From Clarkia xantiana subsp. parviflora (Eukaryota > Streptophyta > Magnoliopsida > Myrtales > Onagraceae), in contig JAPTYO010000009.1 of NCBI GenBank assembly GCA_036873135.1, positions 29,347,756 to 29,411,755 of the forward strand: 64,000 nt of DNA, in the 5' to 3' direction. The notes below the pieces were generated by a model, which saw only the letters and a list, made by a program, of their open reading frames with translations, made no database searches and was not told the DNA's origin. Positions 48,720-59,846 of this stretch are shown here, piece after piece; positions within the stretch are counted from its first letter, which is position 1; every line of letters starts with the position of its first letter. The position numbers were made by a program, and so were the translations under genes.

Positions 48720-50416
48720 ATGACGAACAGCCTGCCATCTAGGAACGACCGTCCACTGGGGGACAACAGGCAGCCAAACAACCAAAGAGGACAGCCTATA
48801 CATCCACCACGACAGCTCGTACCCCCGGCAAGACAACCTACTCATCAGGGGCAGCCTGCACCCCATGCACGTCAAACAACCCCACAAGCTCCCAGGCAAA
48901 CAATCAAGGAGGACCTTCACGCCCAGCTGGGGCTGAGTCTTCCACTGCTTCGACCCCTATGAGTCGACGACCACATGGGCAGGGTGTGCGACAGGGAGTA
49001 CCGTCTCAAGGATACCAATATACGGCACCTCCACAGGGGTACCACTATGAAACACATCATCAGGAGTATCCATATGGAATGCCAGCACAAGGAAACAACA
49101 ATCGGGCTCATACCACCAATACAAGGCCTATAAATTCACATGGAGCACAAACAGTGACTCCAGGGTTCATGAATGCATTAGATGAGTTGTTGGCTTATGG
49201 AGAGGCTGTGAGAAACAGGCAGGAGAGGCAGTATACGCAAGCGGAGCAACACCCGCAGGCGAATCAATACCCACAAGAGGAGCGACATCCACAGGCAGAG
49301 CAATACCAGCAGGCAGAGCAGTTTCCGGAAGAAGAACAACACACACGCCCTCCAACATGGCAGCGTGAAAATCAAGGCATAAATGATCAAGTACCACCCC
49401 CAAGGGTCAGGCAGCAGTTTGTGCCTCCAATGCAACCCCAAGCACCGCAAGGGGCATGGACATACACTCCATTGAGGGATAATGCACAGCCTCAGCAGCC
49501 GGGGAGACAGGAATTTCAGCATCCACCTCCGCAGGGATATCCACGTTACATATACAGTCCTTACCATCATGGACACGGAATCCCTGCATGCCCGGCAATA
49601 AGTTATGACTAACTTCAAAGAAATTAAAGTCCATCACCAGTGATGCTAACTCAAGAAGACATAGAGGCAATGATCGCGAAGAAGATGAATGAATCTAAGA
49701 CGAATGGGTTGCACTGGTTGAGTGATAGCACAAGTCACCCCTTTACAAAGGAGTTGGAGAACAACAAAGTGCCTGACGCGTTGCACATGATAAAGATAGA
49801 AAATTATAATGGCAAGAGTGGCCCCTTGGAGCACATCCAACAACCTGAATCCTCCCTCTTGGGTAGGACAACAGATGATCGCTATAAGGCACTACTGTTC
49901 CCAAATACATTGTCAGGGGTAGCATCGTACTGGTTCTTCAGCCTACCAAATGAGAGCATCTATTCATGGGAACAACTGAAAGCAAAGTTCCTCCAAAGGT
50001 ACTTAGGAGAAAGGAAGTTACTCAAGGGAACAAGTTCGCTTGACGATGTGAAATAAGAGCATGAGAAGACGCTAGCAAACTATTACACCAGGTTCAATCA
50101 GAATCTAGCTGATATACAAGAGGATATAAATGAAGGCGAGATCATAAGGGCTTTCATAAGAAACCTTGGACGTTTTGGCTCAACCTTGGCAGAAAGAATG
50201 GCTAAGAAACCCACAAGCACTATGAAGGAGCTGGCGGCGAGGGTGAAAACCCACATAGATCTTGAAAGACATAGAATAAGCAAGAGAGCAAAAATTCAGG
50301 CCACAAAGGATGAGAACACAAGCCAAATAGAGGAAAACCACCTCTGGTTCCCCAACCAATCAGACAATAGGACTGGCGTCCGCCCCAGCCAAGGAACCAG
50401 ACAGGCGAGCAGCTAA
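48720..50416 (+). pseudogene. First gag of Gypsy C
   Basis: A Pro/Gln-rich N-terminal part (48720-48962) is followed, after a frameshift near 48960, by a Gln/Glu-rich region with QAEQ-type repeats (49210-49340). The capsid-like core then carries FPNTLSGVASYWFFSLP near 49900 and LKAKFLQRYLGERKLLKG. In-frame stops lie at 49610-49612, about 49627 and about 50054. The main frame otherwise stays open to 50416. Confidence 0.85.
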
Positions 50417-50539
50417 GAGCAAAAGATATTAATGTCATCAAGTTCGTACCATTGAACGCGACCCCAGTCATATTGAGAGAAATGAGGAACTTGAAGATAT
50501 GGGCACCCACAGCAAGATGAAGAGCCCCGATGGTCGGAA

Positions 50540-51340
50540 ATGAAAAATAAATGCGACAACCATGTAGCATACGGCCATGACACCAACGAATGCTTCAGTT
50601 TCAAATTAAGTATAAACAACGCAGTACAAAGAGGAGAGCTGAAGCAATTTGTAGATCACGGGGGCAGCAGTGCACCCGCAAGGCCCACTCAAAAGAACAA
50701 AGGCAAAGAGAAGGCTGATTACAATCCTTTACCTAACAAAATAGGAACGATTAACATGATACATGGTGGAGTCGCGGCAGGTGGACCAAGAGAAAATGAA
50801 ATAGAAGTGTATGCCTCCAGGATAGATGTGACAACAAAATGGAGAAAATGACCAAAAGGAAAAGGAAATAGTGATTGAATTTTATGAGAAGGATAAGATC
50901 CACATCGTCTTCCCGCATGATGATGCTCTAGTAATAACAATGGACATTGACAACTTTGATGTGAAGAGAATACTCGTTGATGGAGGGAGCTCGGCAGATT
51001 TACTAAACATGCGCGTGCTAGAAGAGATAGGAAAATCTAAGTCAGAATCAAACCGGTGAGCTTTCCTCTAGTCTGATTCTCAGGAGCGACAAGCTACCCT
51101 CTAGGTATGATAGCTCTACCAGTGACACTGGGGCAAGGATGGACACAGCTGATGATAAATGTGAATTTTATTGTAGTGGAAAACTTAGGAGCCTACAACC
51201 GGATCCTAGAAAGAACCACAATAAACTCATACGAGTTCGCGCCCTCAACAGTGCATCAGAAAATGAAGTACATCACTGAGAACGGAGTAGGAGAAGTCAT
51301 TGGTGACCAACGCACCGCAAGGCAGTGTTACGTGAATTCC
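50540..51340 (+). pseudogene. Gag zinc motif and aspartic protease of Gypsy C
   Basis: CDNHVAYGHDTNEC (CX2HX4HX4C) near 50552, followed by ELKQFVDHGG and TINMIHGGVAAGG, the usual Gag-protease junction of Tat elements. Protease carries VKRILVDGGSSADLL near 50960. Frameshifts lie near 50850 and 51060. The conserved block ending in RQCYVNSMRRR follows the protease (to about 51345), as in Gypsy B. Confidence 0.85.
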
Positions 51341-51345
51341 ATGAG

Positions 51346-52151
51346 ACGAAGGTCACATCAATCAGGCTCAGTGGCAATGGTAATGACAGGGGGCAGACTG
51401 AGTAAGAAATCTCAAAAATTGGAGAAGGAAAAGCTAAGTCACAAGAAACAATGTGTAGGAGTCACACTCCGCCTAAGCAAGCATGTGTTTAGAAGTTTGG
51501 CCAGAAGATTAGGGGTTGACAAGGTTGTGAAGGTAACAAGTATACCCTGGAAACCAGATAATGAGATAGGAAGGCTAACAAAAAGATCAATTGAAAGAGG
51601 CTTCAGACACATGGAGGATGTAAAACAAATGCCAGCAGAGTTCATTGCAAGTTACTTCGAAAGATTCGTGGAATATGGGGTCAACATGGAGGTAACAAGA
51701 GAGGAGGCTGTAAGAGCATTCCTTAGAAACATGCATCCAACCTCCTTTGAGGACTTCAGAGGTCATTATGAGGTGGTGATGACAAGCACGATGCGCGAAC
51801 TTAAAGAAAAGTTGGACAAGACATTTGAAAAAGAAAGAAGGCGGTATGGTGAAGCATTCAAAAAAAGAGGAGGAAGCGTACGTACAATGAGGGGGTGTAA
51901 ATTTCAACTTCACACCCCTTAAGGTGCAAGTTGAAGAGCTTTTTAAGACACACCTGAGCAAGGAGCTACCAGAATGCAAGGAGGAAGGCAAGGCCTTCCT
52001 CGGAAAAGACACAAAGGGATGGTGTGACTACCATGGTACGTGGGGGCACAAAACAAATGATTGCATGGTATTGAAAGTCGAAATTGAAGAGATGATCTAC
52101 AAGGGAGAACTGAAAGAATACATAGCACTGGAGACACCAACCACACACTAA
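51346..52151 (+). pseudogene. Second gag-like segment of Gypsy C, in place of reverse transcriptase
   Basis: The same frame as protease runs on to 51922. Residues coded at about 51600-51840 (HMEDVKQMPAEFIASYFERF ... STMRELKEKLDKTFEKERRR) resemble the C-terminal capsid part of the first gag. After a one-base shift near 51920 comes a second zinc motif, CDYHGTWGHKTNDC (about 52024-52065), and KGELKEYI; the frame ends at 52151. No reverse transcriptase motif follows. Confidence 0.75.
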
Positions 52152-52445
52152 AGGAACGTCACCAATGAAGCAACCATATCTTTGGTTTTATCTTTCGTTT
52201 AAAGCATGTCTATGTTTCTAGTTTTCATAACAACTCTCGAGGTGGAAAGCTCATGAAGTCTCTCCAACTCTTTTGCTACCTACTATTTTCCCTAAAGGTA
52301 TCCTGGACTACTTACAACATCCACCATGTATATAACGTATGAATGTTTTCAATGAAGTAGATGTTCATCAAAATGTTTTCTAAGTATGAGATAGCGCTAT
52401 CGCCACAAACTCCTTACTTAGATACAACAACCAAGTGCACGTCAC

Positions 52446-53010
52446 TTTCTGTCCCCCCCGAGAGCCAATCTCGTGAAAAACTCCGCGCCCTCCGAGAGCC
52501 TATCTCGCGAAAAAAAAAACTATGTGCCCTCGAGAGCCTGTCTCGTGAAAAACTCTGTGCCCCCGAGAGCCAATCTCCTGAAAAACTCTGCGCCATCCGA
52601 GAGCCTATCTCACGAAAAAAACTATGTGCCCTCCGAGAGCCTGTCTCGTGAAAAACTATGTGCCCTCCAAGAGCCTGTCTCGTGAAAAAACTATTTGCCC
52701 TCCGAGAGCCTGTCTCGTGAAAAAACTATGTGCCCTCTGAGAGTCTGTCTCGTGAAAAACTATGCGCCCTCCGAGAGCCTATCTCGCGAAAAAACTTTGT
52801 GCCCTCCAAGAGCATGTCTCGTAAAAAAAACTATGTGCCCTCCGAAAGCCCATCTCGTGAAAAAACTCAGTGCCATCCGATAGCCTATCTCGTGAAAAAA
52901 TTATGCGCCCTCCGAAAGCCTGTTTCGCGAACATATTCCGCGCCCTCCGAGAGCCTATCTCGTTAACACATTCCGCGCCATCCGAGAGCATATCTCGTGA
53001 AAATTTTTAC
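52446..53010 (+). repeat. Tandem array of Gypsy C, unit about 35 bp
   Basis: About 16 diverged units of 33-37 bp with the core GAGAGCCTGTCTCGTGAAAA, about 300 bp after the coding segment. Same position in the element as the array of Gypsy B, but unrelated in sequence. Confidence 0.93.
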
Positions 53011-53544
53011 AATGACTCCAACAACGTACCTTGAAAAACCTTTCTTTTTTAAAGCAAGGATATATGATATGAGAAACATGCAAGATTGTTCATGATGACA
53101 TTACATGTATCATGATACATGAGAATGCTAAGAGACATCAAGAAAGTAAGTATGGGCACAAGGAAAGAGTCCGCAACCAAGGAACCACATAAACATCCAC
53201 AAGCAGTTATCATAGCAAAGTAACAAGTTATCCTACCATCCACACCACAAGCTAAGGCAGACATCATAAAGAGAGCCAACACAACCAAGTCTAGTAACAA
53301 CTCCATAAAGTGCATAAGTACGAGGACTTCAAAATATACTCAACCCAACACGGGGAGAAACCACTCAACCCAACAAAGGGAGGAAAAGCAAAGAAATATG
53401 TACAATGATAGGGATGTCAGATAATCAACCGGACGCCACTGGGGAGTCCTCACGGTCTTGATGCTCAAAAGAAGAACCACTAATGGAACTCAAGGAAGAT
53501 GAAGAGGAACCTGAATCATTAACATCAATAGGTGTAGTATCCTC

Positions 53545-55895
53545 CTACACAGGGGCAACAGCTACGTTCTCAACAACCGCAGCCTGTCCCCTAAGGACAA
53601 CAACATAACCACTGGCATAAGGACCGAAATCACCCAGGTCATCAAATGGAAACTGAGGATCAATCCTGAATATCTGGTCTGTAAGATACTCTCCAAACTG
53701 GTTTATCTCCTTGATGCATCGAGCCTGGTAATCAGCAGCATAGGCTGGGGAAGACTTATACTCAGTCACTGCAGTAACTCTTTCCTCCGTGTGACACTTC
53801 TCCTCAATATTCTTCAACTCCGCAGCATGGAGTGAAGAATCAACATCAGTCTTTAGGCGCAAATCAGCAATAGTAGTCTCAAGCGAGGCTACCTAATCTC
53901 GAAGCTCCTGCATCTTCAAGTCAGAAAGCCGAGTTTTCTCCACAGCACTGCTAAGCTAAGCCTTCAAGGATACTTGACTATCCTCAAGTACCTTGTTCTC
54001 CTCAAATAACTCAAGTGAACGGAAGAAGGGTTAACAATATCAGACATACCCTGAGATGATAAACAAATATCAGGTCAAATGACAAACAACTACATAGAAC
54101 GGAAAAGTAAAGAAAGAGACCACTTACCGGGGCATAACGAGATAAGACTCCTTGAACGAAACACATGGTTTCCTTAGGAGACTTGGGGTGGGAGATGCGA
54201 TCTCCAAGAGCAACAGCACTACGCAAGACACGAACCCAAACCTCGGGAGTATGCAATGAAGAATGGCTGTCAAAGTAATACTCATTCAATCCAGCAAAAG
54301 GAGTCCACTCAGCCCCAACAATGTCCTCGTCAGTCAGGCGAACCAAGTCTTTGCGACTCAATGCAGGGAGTTGGACTGTCTCAACAAGTTAGAAAAGGAC
54401 CACAAACAAAGAGTAACAACGCATTTACAAGTCAGTAAATATTAAGAAACTTGAAAATCGGCCCATCGGCTGACAGGCAAGGGATGGAGGAGAGGCATCA
54501 AGATCCACGGACATCCCATCACCATTAGCAGGTTGTTTCCCTTTGTCAAGCAAAGAGAGCGCCTCTTCAACCACTATCTCTTTGTCACGAGAGGGTGTCG
54601 GCAAGCGGGCACTCGAAGGAGAATCTCGACTTTCTTCTTCTTGGCAGCCGAGGGCCCGACCTCAGAGTCAGGCTTCCGTGCCTTGGACTTGTTTTGGCTC
54701 GAACTCTTGCTCACTGGGAGGACACGCTCGGTGACCAGTGGCAAATGCCCTGACAACATAAAGAAAGCAGCATGAGAACAGTTATAGCATGTCATAAAAG
54801 AAAAAGAAGAACATACTGGAAGTCTCTGCAGCTTTCCCTAAGTTAGAAGATTTCTTGGCCTTGGGAGCAGAACTGGAGGGTTCCCCCTTCTTGCTCAACT
54901 CAACGGTGCGTTCAGAATGCTCCGCCTGCACATTATATGTTTTCCCGTGAAACCAACCTACAAAGGAAAATCAAAAGATGAATGAAAACAAGAGGACTAA
55001 ATGACATACCAAACCCGCGGGGGGGAGGGGTCAAGCGAATCCCCGCCTCATACAGATCCATCTCGGTCACCATAGACACAGGGCAATAAGATTTGGTCTG
55101 ATTGCTTTGATGAATGATCCTCGTGGTCTTTATGTCTAGGGAAGAAAAATCCCCAAAGGTGGACCAGCCATCCGAGCGATTCTCGTGAAGAATTGACCAA
55201 GTAACATAGCGATCGGTGACGGAGAAATAATGCTTGGACCAATGAGTCAACGAGTTATCAAGAGGGGCCACAAAGCGAAGGTCACTGTCCCACTCGACCT
55301 CACCCAACCCCAAATCCTCAAATTGGGTATCCTTAAGAATAGGATAGCGAGTCACCAGGCTCGCGAAACCGATCTTTTTCTGATAATGGAATCGATAAAA
55401 GCACCGAAACAGAACTAAGGATTACTTCCAGGAGTACCACTGACACAACACTCGGAATCCTACCCAGACACGGACAGCACTGGGGGCAAGGTTCACAGGA
55501 GAAATCCTGAAGAACCGGTAGAGTTCGATAAAGTCATCGCAATAGGGAAAGCGTAACCCTTATCGAATCTGAGAGGTGTATACTACGACCTTCCCATCCG
55601 GGGGCACCGTCGCGGTCTCGCGAATATTCTTCAGAGATGGAAGGAAATGGTATAACGGTTCATCTTAGGGGGTAATGTCGCCCAACTCAACATACTCGTT
55701 GTATTCACGTCGAGCCAACTGATTCCTCGACAATGGTGCGAGACCTAACTCGAAAGCAGTAAGAGATTCCAAACTTGAGACAGACTCCGACTCAGACTAA
55801 CATTCAAACTCAGTGTCTGACTCAAAATCCGACTCTGAGCTAACATCAGGAAAGAAAGTAACACGACGAACCGAGAGAATGAAGAACTTACTCAT
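53545..55895 (-). pseudogene. Antisense multi-exon gene of Gypsy C (gypsy-type 'transposase_28'-like), decayed
   Basis: Read on the minus strand from ATG at 55895. An acidic Ser/Glu region comes first, then VVVYTSQIR and GLRFPYCDDFIELYRFF with APSAVRVWVGF (about 55585-55440), resembling the plant gypsy-type domain Pfam calls transposase_28. An open segment follows (55355-55020). Introns with GTATGT, GTAAGT-type donors and pyrimidine-AG acceptors separate a Lys/Ser-rich exon (about 54958-54810), an exon from about 54748, one ending near 54128 (CCCCG then GTAAGTGG) and a coiled-coil-like last exon ending at 53545. At least four stops, including near 55803 and 55562, and a frameshift near 54630 disable it. 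Family assignment is from memory. Confidence 0.65.
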
Positions 55896-57269
55896 TCTGC
55901 GCAGAATAAAACGCATTTGCAAGGTCTGGGTCTTAGGACACCACCACGAGTATTAGACCTGCCATATCAAGCTAAGTATCAGAACGTGATTTCCCGGGTA
56001 AGCTCGGAAATGGCCTAACATCAACATATCGACAACTATACCACGTAACGATCAACAAGTAACAATCGATGCTCGAGGACATCCAACAACAACAATGGCT
56101 ACGTACGAGCAAGTTTACGTCAACAAAATCGAGCAATTTTACTCGGGCGAAGGCCATTATCCAAATAAATGACGATTATCCAATCAACAAAAAAATCACA
56201 ACACAAGCATTCGGGAAACTATCACAAGTCAAGCATAGGCAATTCCAATACGAGCATTCAATATGTTCACAAAAAGGGGAAAGATCGAACCTTAGGAAAT
56301 CCCGAACCGATTCGAAGGGAGGGTTCTAAATGCGAGTCCCGTCGTCGCCGGAAGGAAGGACCCGCCGTCACTGGAGGTCTCCTCGCGTCGCGCCGGAGTC
56401 GGTCCTAGTCTGCTCCGCCTTCTTTGATCGAAGCAGCACCGGAACCCGTCGCCGTCCTCAGCCCGCCAGAGAAGGGCCCGTTGTCGGAGAAGATCCCGTC
56501 GTCGCCCCGCCTGCACCAGGCCGCCTCCGTCGCGCTGGTCTTCCCCCACCGGAGCCCGTACCACCGTGCCGAAGCTCTCCCCTCCCCGTCGTGAAAGTGA
56601 GCCGACCACCCCCTAATTTTAGGGCTTGAAATTTTCTTGGTCTCCAAGAATGTGAAGTGAAGAGAAAAGATGATGGTGGCTCTAAGTGAGGCAATTATAT
56701 TCCCTTATTTTATAAGTAAAGGTGTATAAGGTTTTTAGAGGAGACATAATCTCCAACATCAATTTGAATTAAAGGAGATCTAAGGGTTAGATAGAAAACT
56801 ATCATCTTTATCCCCCTTTTAACTATGGTTAGGCACATTCTACTCAAGTTAGCACTCTATATGCATATATATCACATTCCCATACTTAGAAATTTTTTGG
56901 ACCCGGTCTAGATATTTTTTCACAAGACAGGTTTCACCCCACGTATGCACGTATTGATTACGATAACATGGAATTGGATTACAATAGTCCATATTCATGA
57001 TCGCATTGCACGCCCACGCATGTATATGTTTTTAAAATACGTACATGAGAATATTAGATTTGTATATCCACATTTTTCGAACACGTACCTAGGCGCTTGC
57101 ACTTTTGCTCTAACGTTTATATTTCCTCTATTCTGAGAAACGGAGGACAAGGCCCGGAAGAGGCGCCTACGGACAAGAAAATGATTCGTCAAGAGGTAAA
57201 ATCACGGCTCCAAATTGCGTGTGTCATCCCATCATAAAATAGAGTCAATCAAGGGTTAGCCATTGGTTG
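55896..57269. other. Upstream region of the antisense gene and 3' spacer of Gypsy C
   Basis: A GC-rich block at 56330-56610 resembles a plant 5' UTR or first exon on the minus strand. A TATA box sits beyond it at 56714-56706. The remainder, to the polypurine tract, shows no gene. Confidence 0.6.
56706..56714 (-). promoter_or_regulatory. TATA box of the antisense gene in Gypsy C
   Basis: TATAAAATA on the minus strand, about 100 bp upstream of the GC-rich block. Confidence 0.55.
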
Positions 57270-57282
57270 ACTCGGGGGCACG
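57270..57282 (+). other. Polypurine tract of Gypsy C
   Basis: ACTCGGGGGCACG directly before the 3' LTR; it resembles the GGGGGCAAA tract of Gypsy B. Confidence 0.7.
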
Positions 57283-57452
57283 TGATTGATATACGCCCAA
57301 TTTGAACCCATTTTAATTCGGACTGTCTTATTTTAATCACCCCACTTACGATTACAATTCAAAACTTTAACCCGGACACATTACCCACATGCTCGCCCGG
57401 ACTTGTCCGCTGGCCCAGTCTCACTTAGGTGAGATCGGACCAGCTGGCCCGA

Positions 57453-57484
57453 TCTCTCCTAGGAGAGACCGGGTCAGCTGACCC
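57453..57484. repeat. Two adjacent perfect palindromes in the 3' LTR
   Basis: TCTCTCCTAGGAGAGA (57453-57468) and GGGTCAGCTGACCC (57471-57484). The first is absent from the 5' LTR. Confidence 0.9.
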
Positions 57485-57867
57485 GATCTCTCCCCTAAAC
57501 CAATCCCAGGCCTTGGGGGTCAGATTTTCCATCCGACCCCGAAGGTCCCGGGACCCTGCCCAGACGCCACCCCCCCCCCCCCTCCCCGGGGTGTGTGTGG
57601 CATCCCGAACTTTGTCTTGGAACCGTCCCTCGCGGCGTCCCGACGCCCTTTTTACCTGTCTAACACTTAGCCAATTTTGCTCACCTCTCCATGTCATTAA
57701 GAGTTTAATCCTATCGTTATGTGTTAATTAAGTACGCTTAGGGATTAACGGTGTCATTAAGCTACCCTAGTCCCCCCGAAACCTATATATACTGCTCAAG
57801 TTCAGTTCATTTGGTTCATGTTATATATTCACTCGTTTTAGCTCTGTCTTCTCTCTAAGATTTTCTC

Positions 57868-58514
57868 TAGGGATGGCAACGGGGCGGGTCGGGGCGGGTT
57901 TTCGCAGCCCCGGACCCGCCCCGCGGGTCGGCCTGGCTGACCCGGCCCCGGCCAAATGGGCCTTCCGGGTCGGGTCGGGTCAACAATCCCGCGGGTCGAC
58001 CCGCGGGGCCCCGACCCGCCCCGTCATATGAACAATTTTTTTTTTTTTTTTTTTTAAATTTTCAATATGAAATACAATTTTTTTTTGTCAAAATATTACA
58101 TTATATATAAATTCAAAACATAAATCTAACATCAATCAAATATAAACAACAAACACATCAAATTCATTACAAATACAAATTCAAATCCAAACACCAAATT
58201 AACAAATCCTAATAATCTAAATATAAATCTATTTGTAATTTGGTCCATGTTATTTATATAGGTATTATATTAACCATATTTTTTATTAAATGTTAGATCA
58301 TATTAACATAAAAAAATTTAAAAAAAAGAATTATATATATATGGATTTCGGGGCGGGTCTACGGGGCCCCGGGTCTCTAGACCCGGACCCGCCCCGCCCC
58401 GAGCCCGACCCGCCCCGGACCCGACCCGTGACCCGCGGGTCGTCGGGTCGGCGGGTCAAAACCGGGTCGGGGCCCCGCGGGTCAGCGGGGCCCCGAGACC
58501 CGTTGCCATCCCTA
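57868..58514. mobile_element. hAT MITE inside the 3' LTR of Gypsy C
   Basis: 647 bp with terminal inverted repeats TAGGGATGGCAACGGG, flanked by the exact 8-bp duplication ATTTTCTC (57860-57867 and 58515-58522). The 5' LTR shows the empty site. The arms are very GC-rich, built from CGGGTC words; the centre is AT-rich and has no transposase. Confidence 0.95.
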
Positions 58515-58773
58515 ATTTTCTCTCCCTAGAACCTCAGACTTACTTAGGCATCAGAGAGGGCTCACCGAGCACCACCCCCCTCTATGTGCTCGGTATCGCC
58601 CCTTTGTGCAGGGTAGCAAGGAAGGGAAGGACAAGACAACCTAAGAAGACGGATCCCATCTTCGAGCAGACGGATTACTGAAGACTACCACCTACTCGTG
58701 AAGTCTTGATCGGACTGGGAACCCGCCGACCTGATACACACGACTTAACAACGTCCATCCAAACGCCCCATAA

Positions 58774-59846
58774 ATATCTTTTTATACCAGGTATCTTCTT
58801 ATACCAGGCCCAGTCATCCCTCACGAAAGATTTAGCTCCTTATACCAGGTCAGGCCAGGCCAAGCCACAACCACCGTTCACCAGAGATGAAGCGTTACAT
58901 CTGCCGCCTCCTCGACAACAACCCTAAGACTAGGATAACCGTCCGTCGATAGATCGAGGATTAGCGGTTCCGACGTCCTAAGGACAAGCCGATAAATAAC
59001 CAAATGGACGGATCACCACAAATATGATTACGATGTGAAGGAGATTAACGGCGGCGGTGGCATATCATTGTCGACACAGCAGAATCCACTTCTCCTTAGT
59101 TTCCTCTCCTTCCTTCCCGACCTGTGTAATTTTGGGATTTAATTTTATTTCCGGTCACATGCCAAGCACGTGACCAACTTCCGTCAGTTTTAACGAAAAA
59201 AATTAACGGAGACATCTTATATCAACAAAGTTGAAACTTCAGACCTTTCATATTAACTTTTGAAACCTCAGACCTCTCCTGTTAACATGAGCCAAACTTC
59301 AGACCTTTCATAGGTAATTAACTCATGTATTAATATTTATCTATGTGATGAAATCTGAACTGTTTATATGTATAGGATGCAAATGAGTATAATTATGTAC
59401 CGTCTCTATTGGCGACCCCTATCCGGACTCAAACGACCTTTAGTTGGACTTGTTTGTATCGACAATTTGCTAGAATACACGTATTAGCTTAGCATCGACT
59501 AAGATATTCTAATAATTTAATAACGTATACAATGTTGGATGGAACATATATTCGTATATACTAATACATAGATAATTAATAAGTTGATTGGGGCTGCCGA
59601 AGTCCAACTCGGGGTTGCAGGAGTCTGATCGTGGGACAATATAAACGGTAAGAACAATTAGGTCAATATAAATTAATTAATACTTTTTTTTCAAAAATTA
59701 ATTAATAATGAGGTGAAGTATATGCTAATATAATGGATTAATTGTCAAATTATTAACTCAAACCTTTTTTTTAAATGTTTTGCTAACTTAAGTTTTTTTC
59801 ACAAATGGCTAGCTCTGTTAGAAATATAGCTTGTAATTTGTATATA
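58774..59846. other. Intergenic region without a supported gene
   Basis: Mixed-composition sequence. Near 59150-59330 there are repeat-like words (CACGTGACC, AACTTCAGACCTTTCA) similar to those in nearby inverted-repeat elements. No exon or RNA gene is seen. Confidence 0.6.

Larger units (their letters stand above)
47911..58750 (+). mobile_element. Gypsy C: non-autonomous Tat-like LTR element with gag-protease-gag layout
   Basis: LTRs at 47911-48668 and 57283-58750, with an exact 5-bp target duplication ACGTC (47906-47910 and 58751-58755). Internal order: primer-binding site, gag, protease, a second gag-like segment, tandem array, an antisense multi-exon gene and a polypurine tract. No reverse transcriptase, RNase H or integrase is readable on either strand. 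The element would need enzymes supplied by a relative. Confidence 0.93.
57283..58750 (+). repeat. 3' LTR of Gypsy C, enlarged by a hAT MITE
   Basis: Starts TGATTGATATACGCCC, ends GACTTAACA. It is 1,468 bp, because it includes the hAT MITE (647 bp plus 8-bp duplication) and about 50 bp of palindromic sequence absent from the 5' LTR. The rest matches 47911-48668. Confidence 0.92.
47118..58770. mobile_element. PIF/Harbinger-like (Tourist-type) MITE interrupted by Gypsy C
   Basis: Left end TGGGATGTTTGGATGG at 47118; right end, as reverse complement, TGGGGCGTTTGGATGG at 58770. The similarity extends to about 28 bp once Gypsy C is removed. Both ends are flanked by TAA (47115-47117 and 58771-58773), the usual PIF/Harbinger target. 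Without the insert it is about 808 bp, filled with repeated words such as CTCACATTACG. No transposase. Gypsy C sits 15 bp from its right end. Confidence 0.85.

Noticed and set aside
52361..52966. Open frames rich in ESLSREK / REPISRK
   Set aside because: They are translations of the 35-bp tandem repeat in several frames and have no start context or conserved domain.
55440..55486. 46-bp intron in the antisense gene of Gypsy C
   Set aside because: GT and AG are present, but the length is below usual plant introns and removal would shift the frame; a stop codon is the simpler reading.
56292..56629. GC-rich frames open on both strands
   Set aside because: High GC makes stops rare; all frames give Arg/Pro/Gly-rich text. 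More likely the 5' UTR or first exon of the antisense gene.
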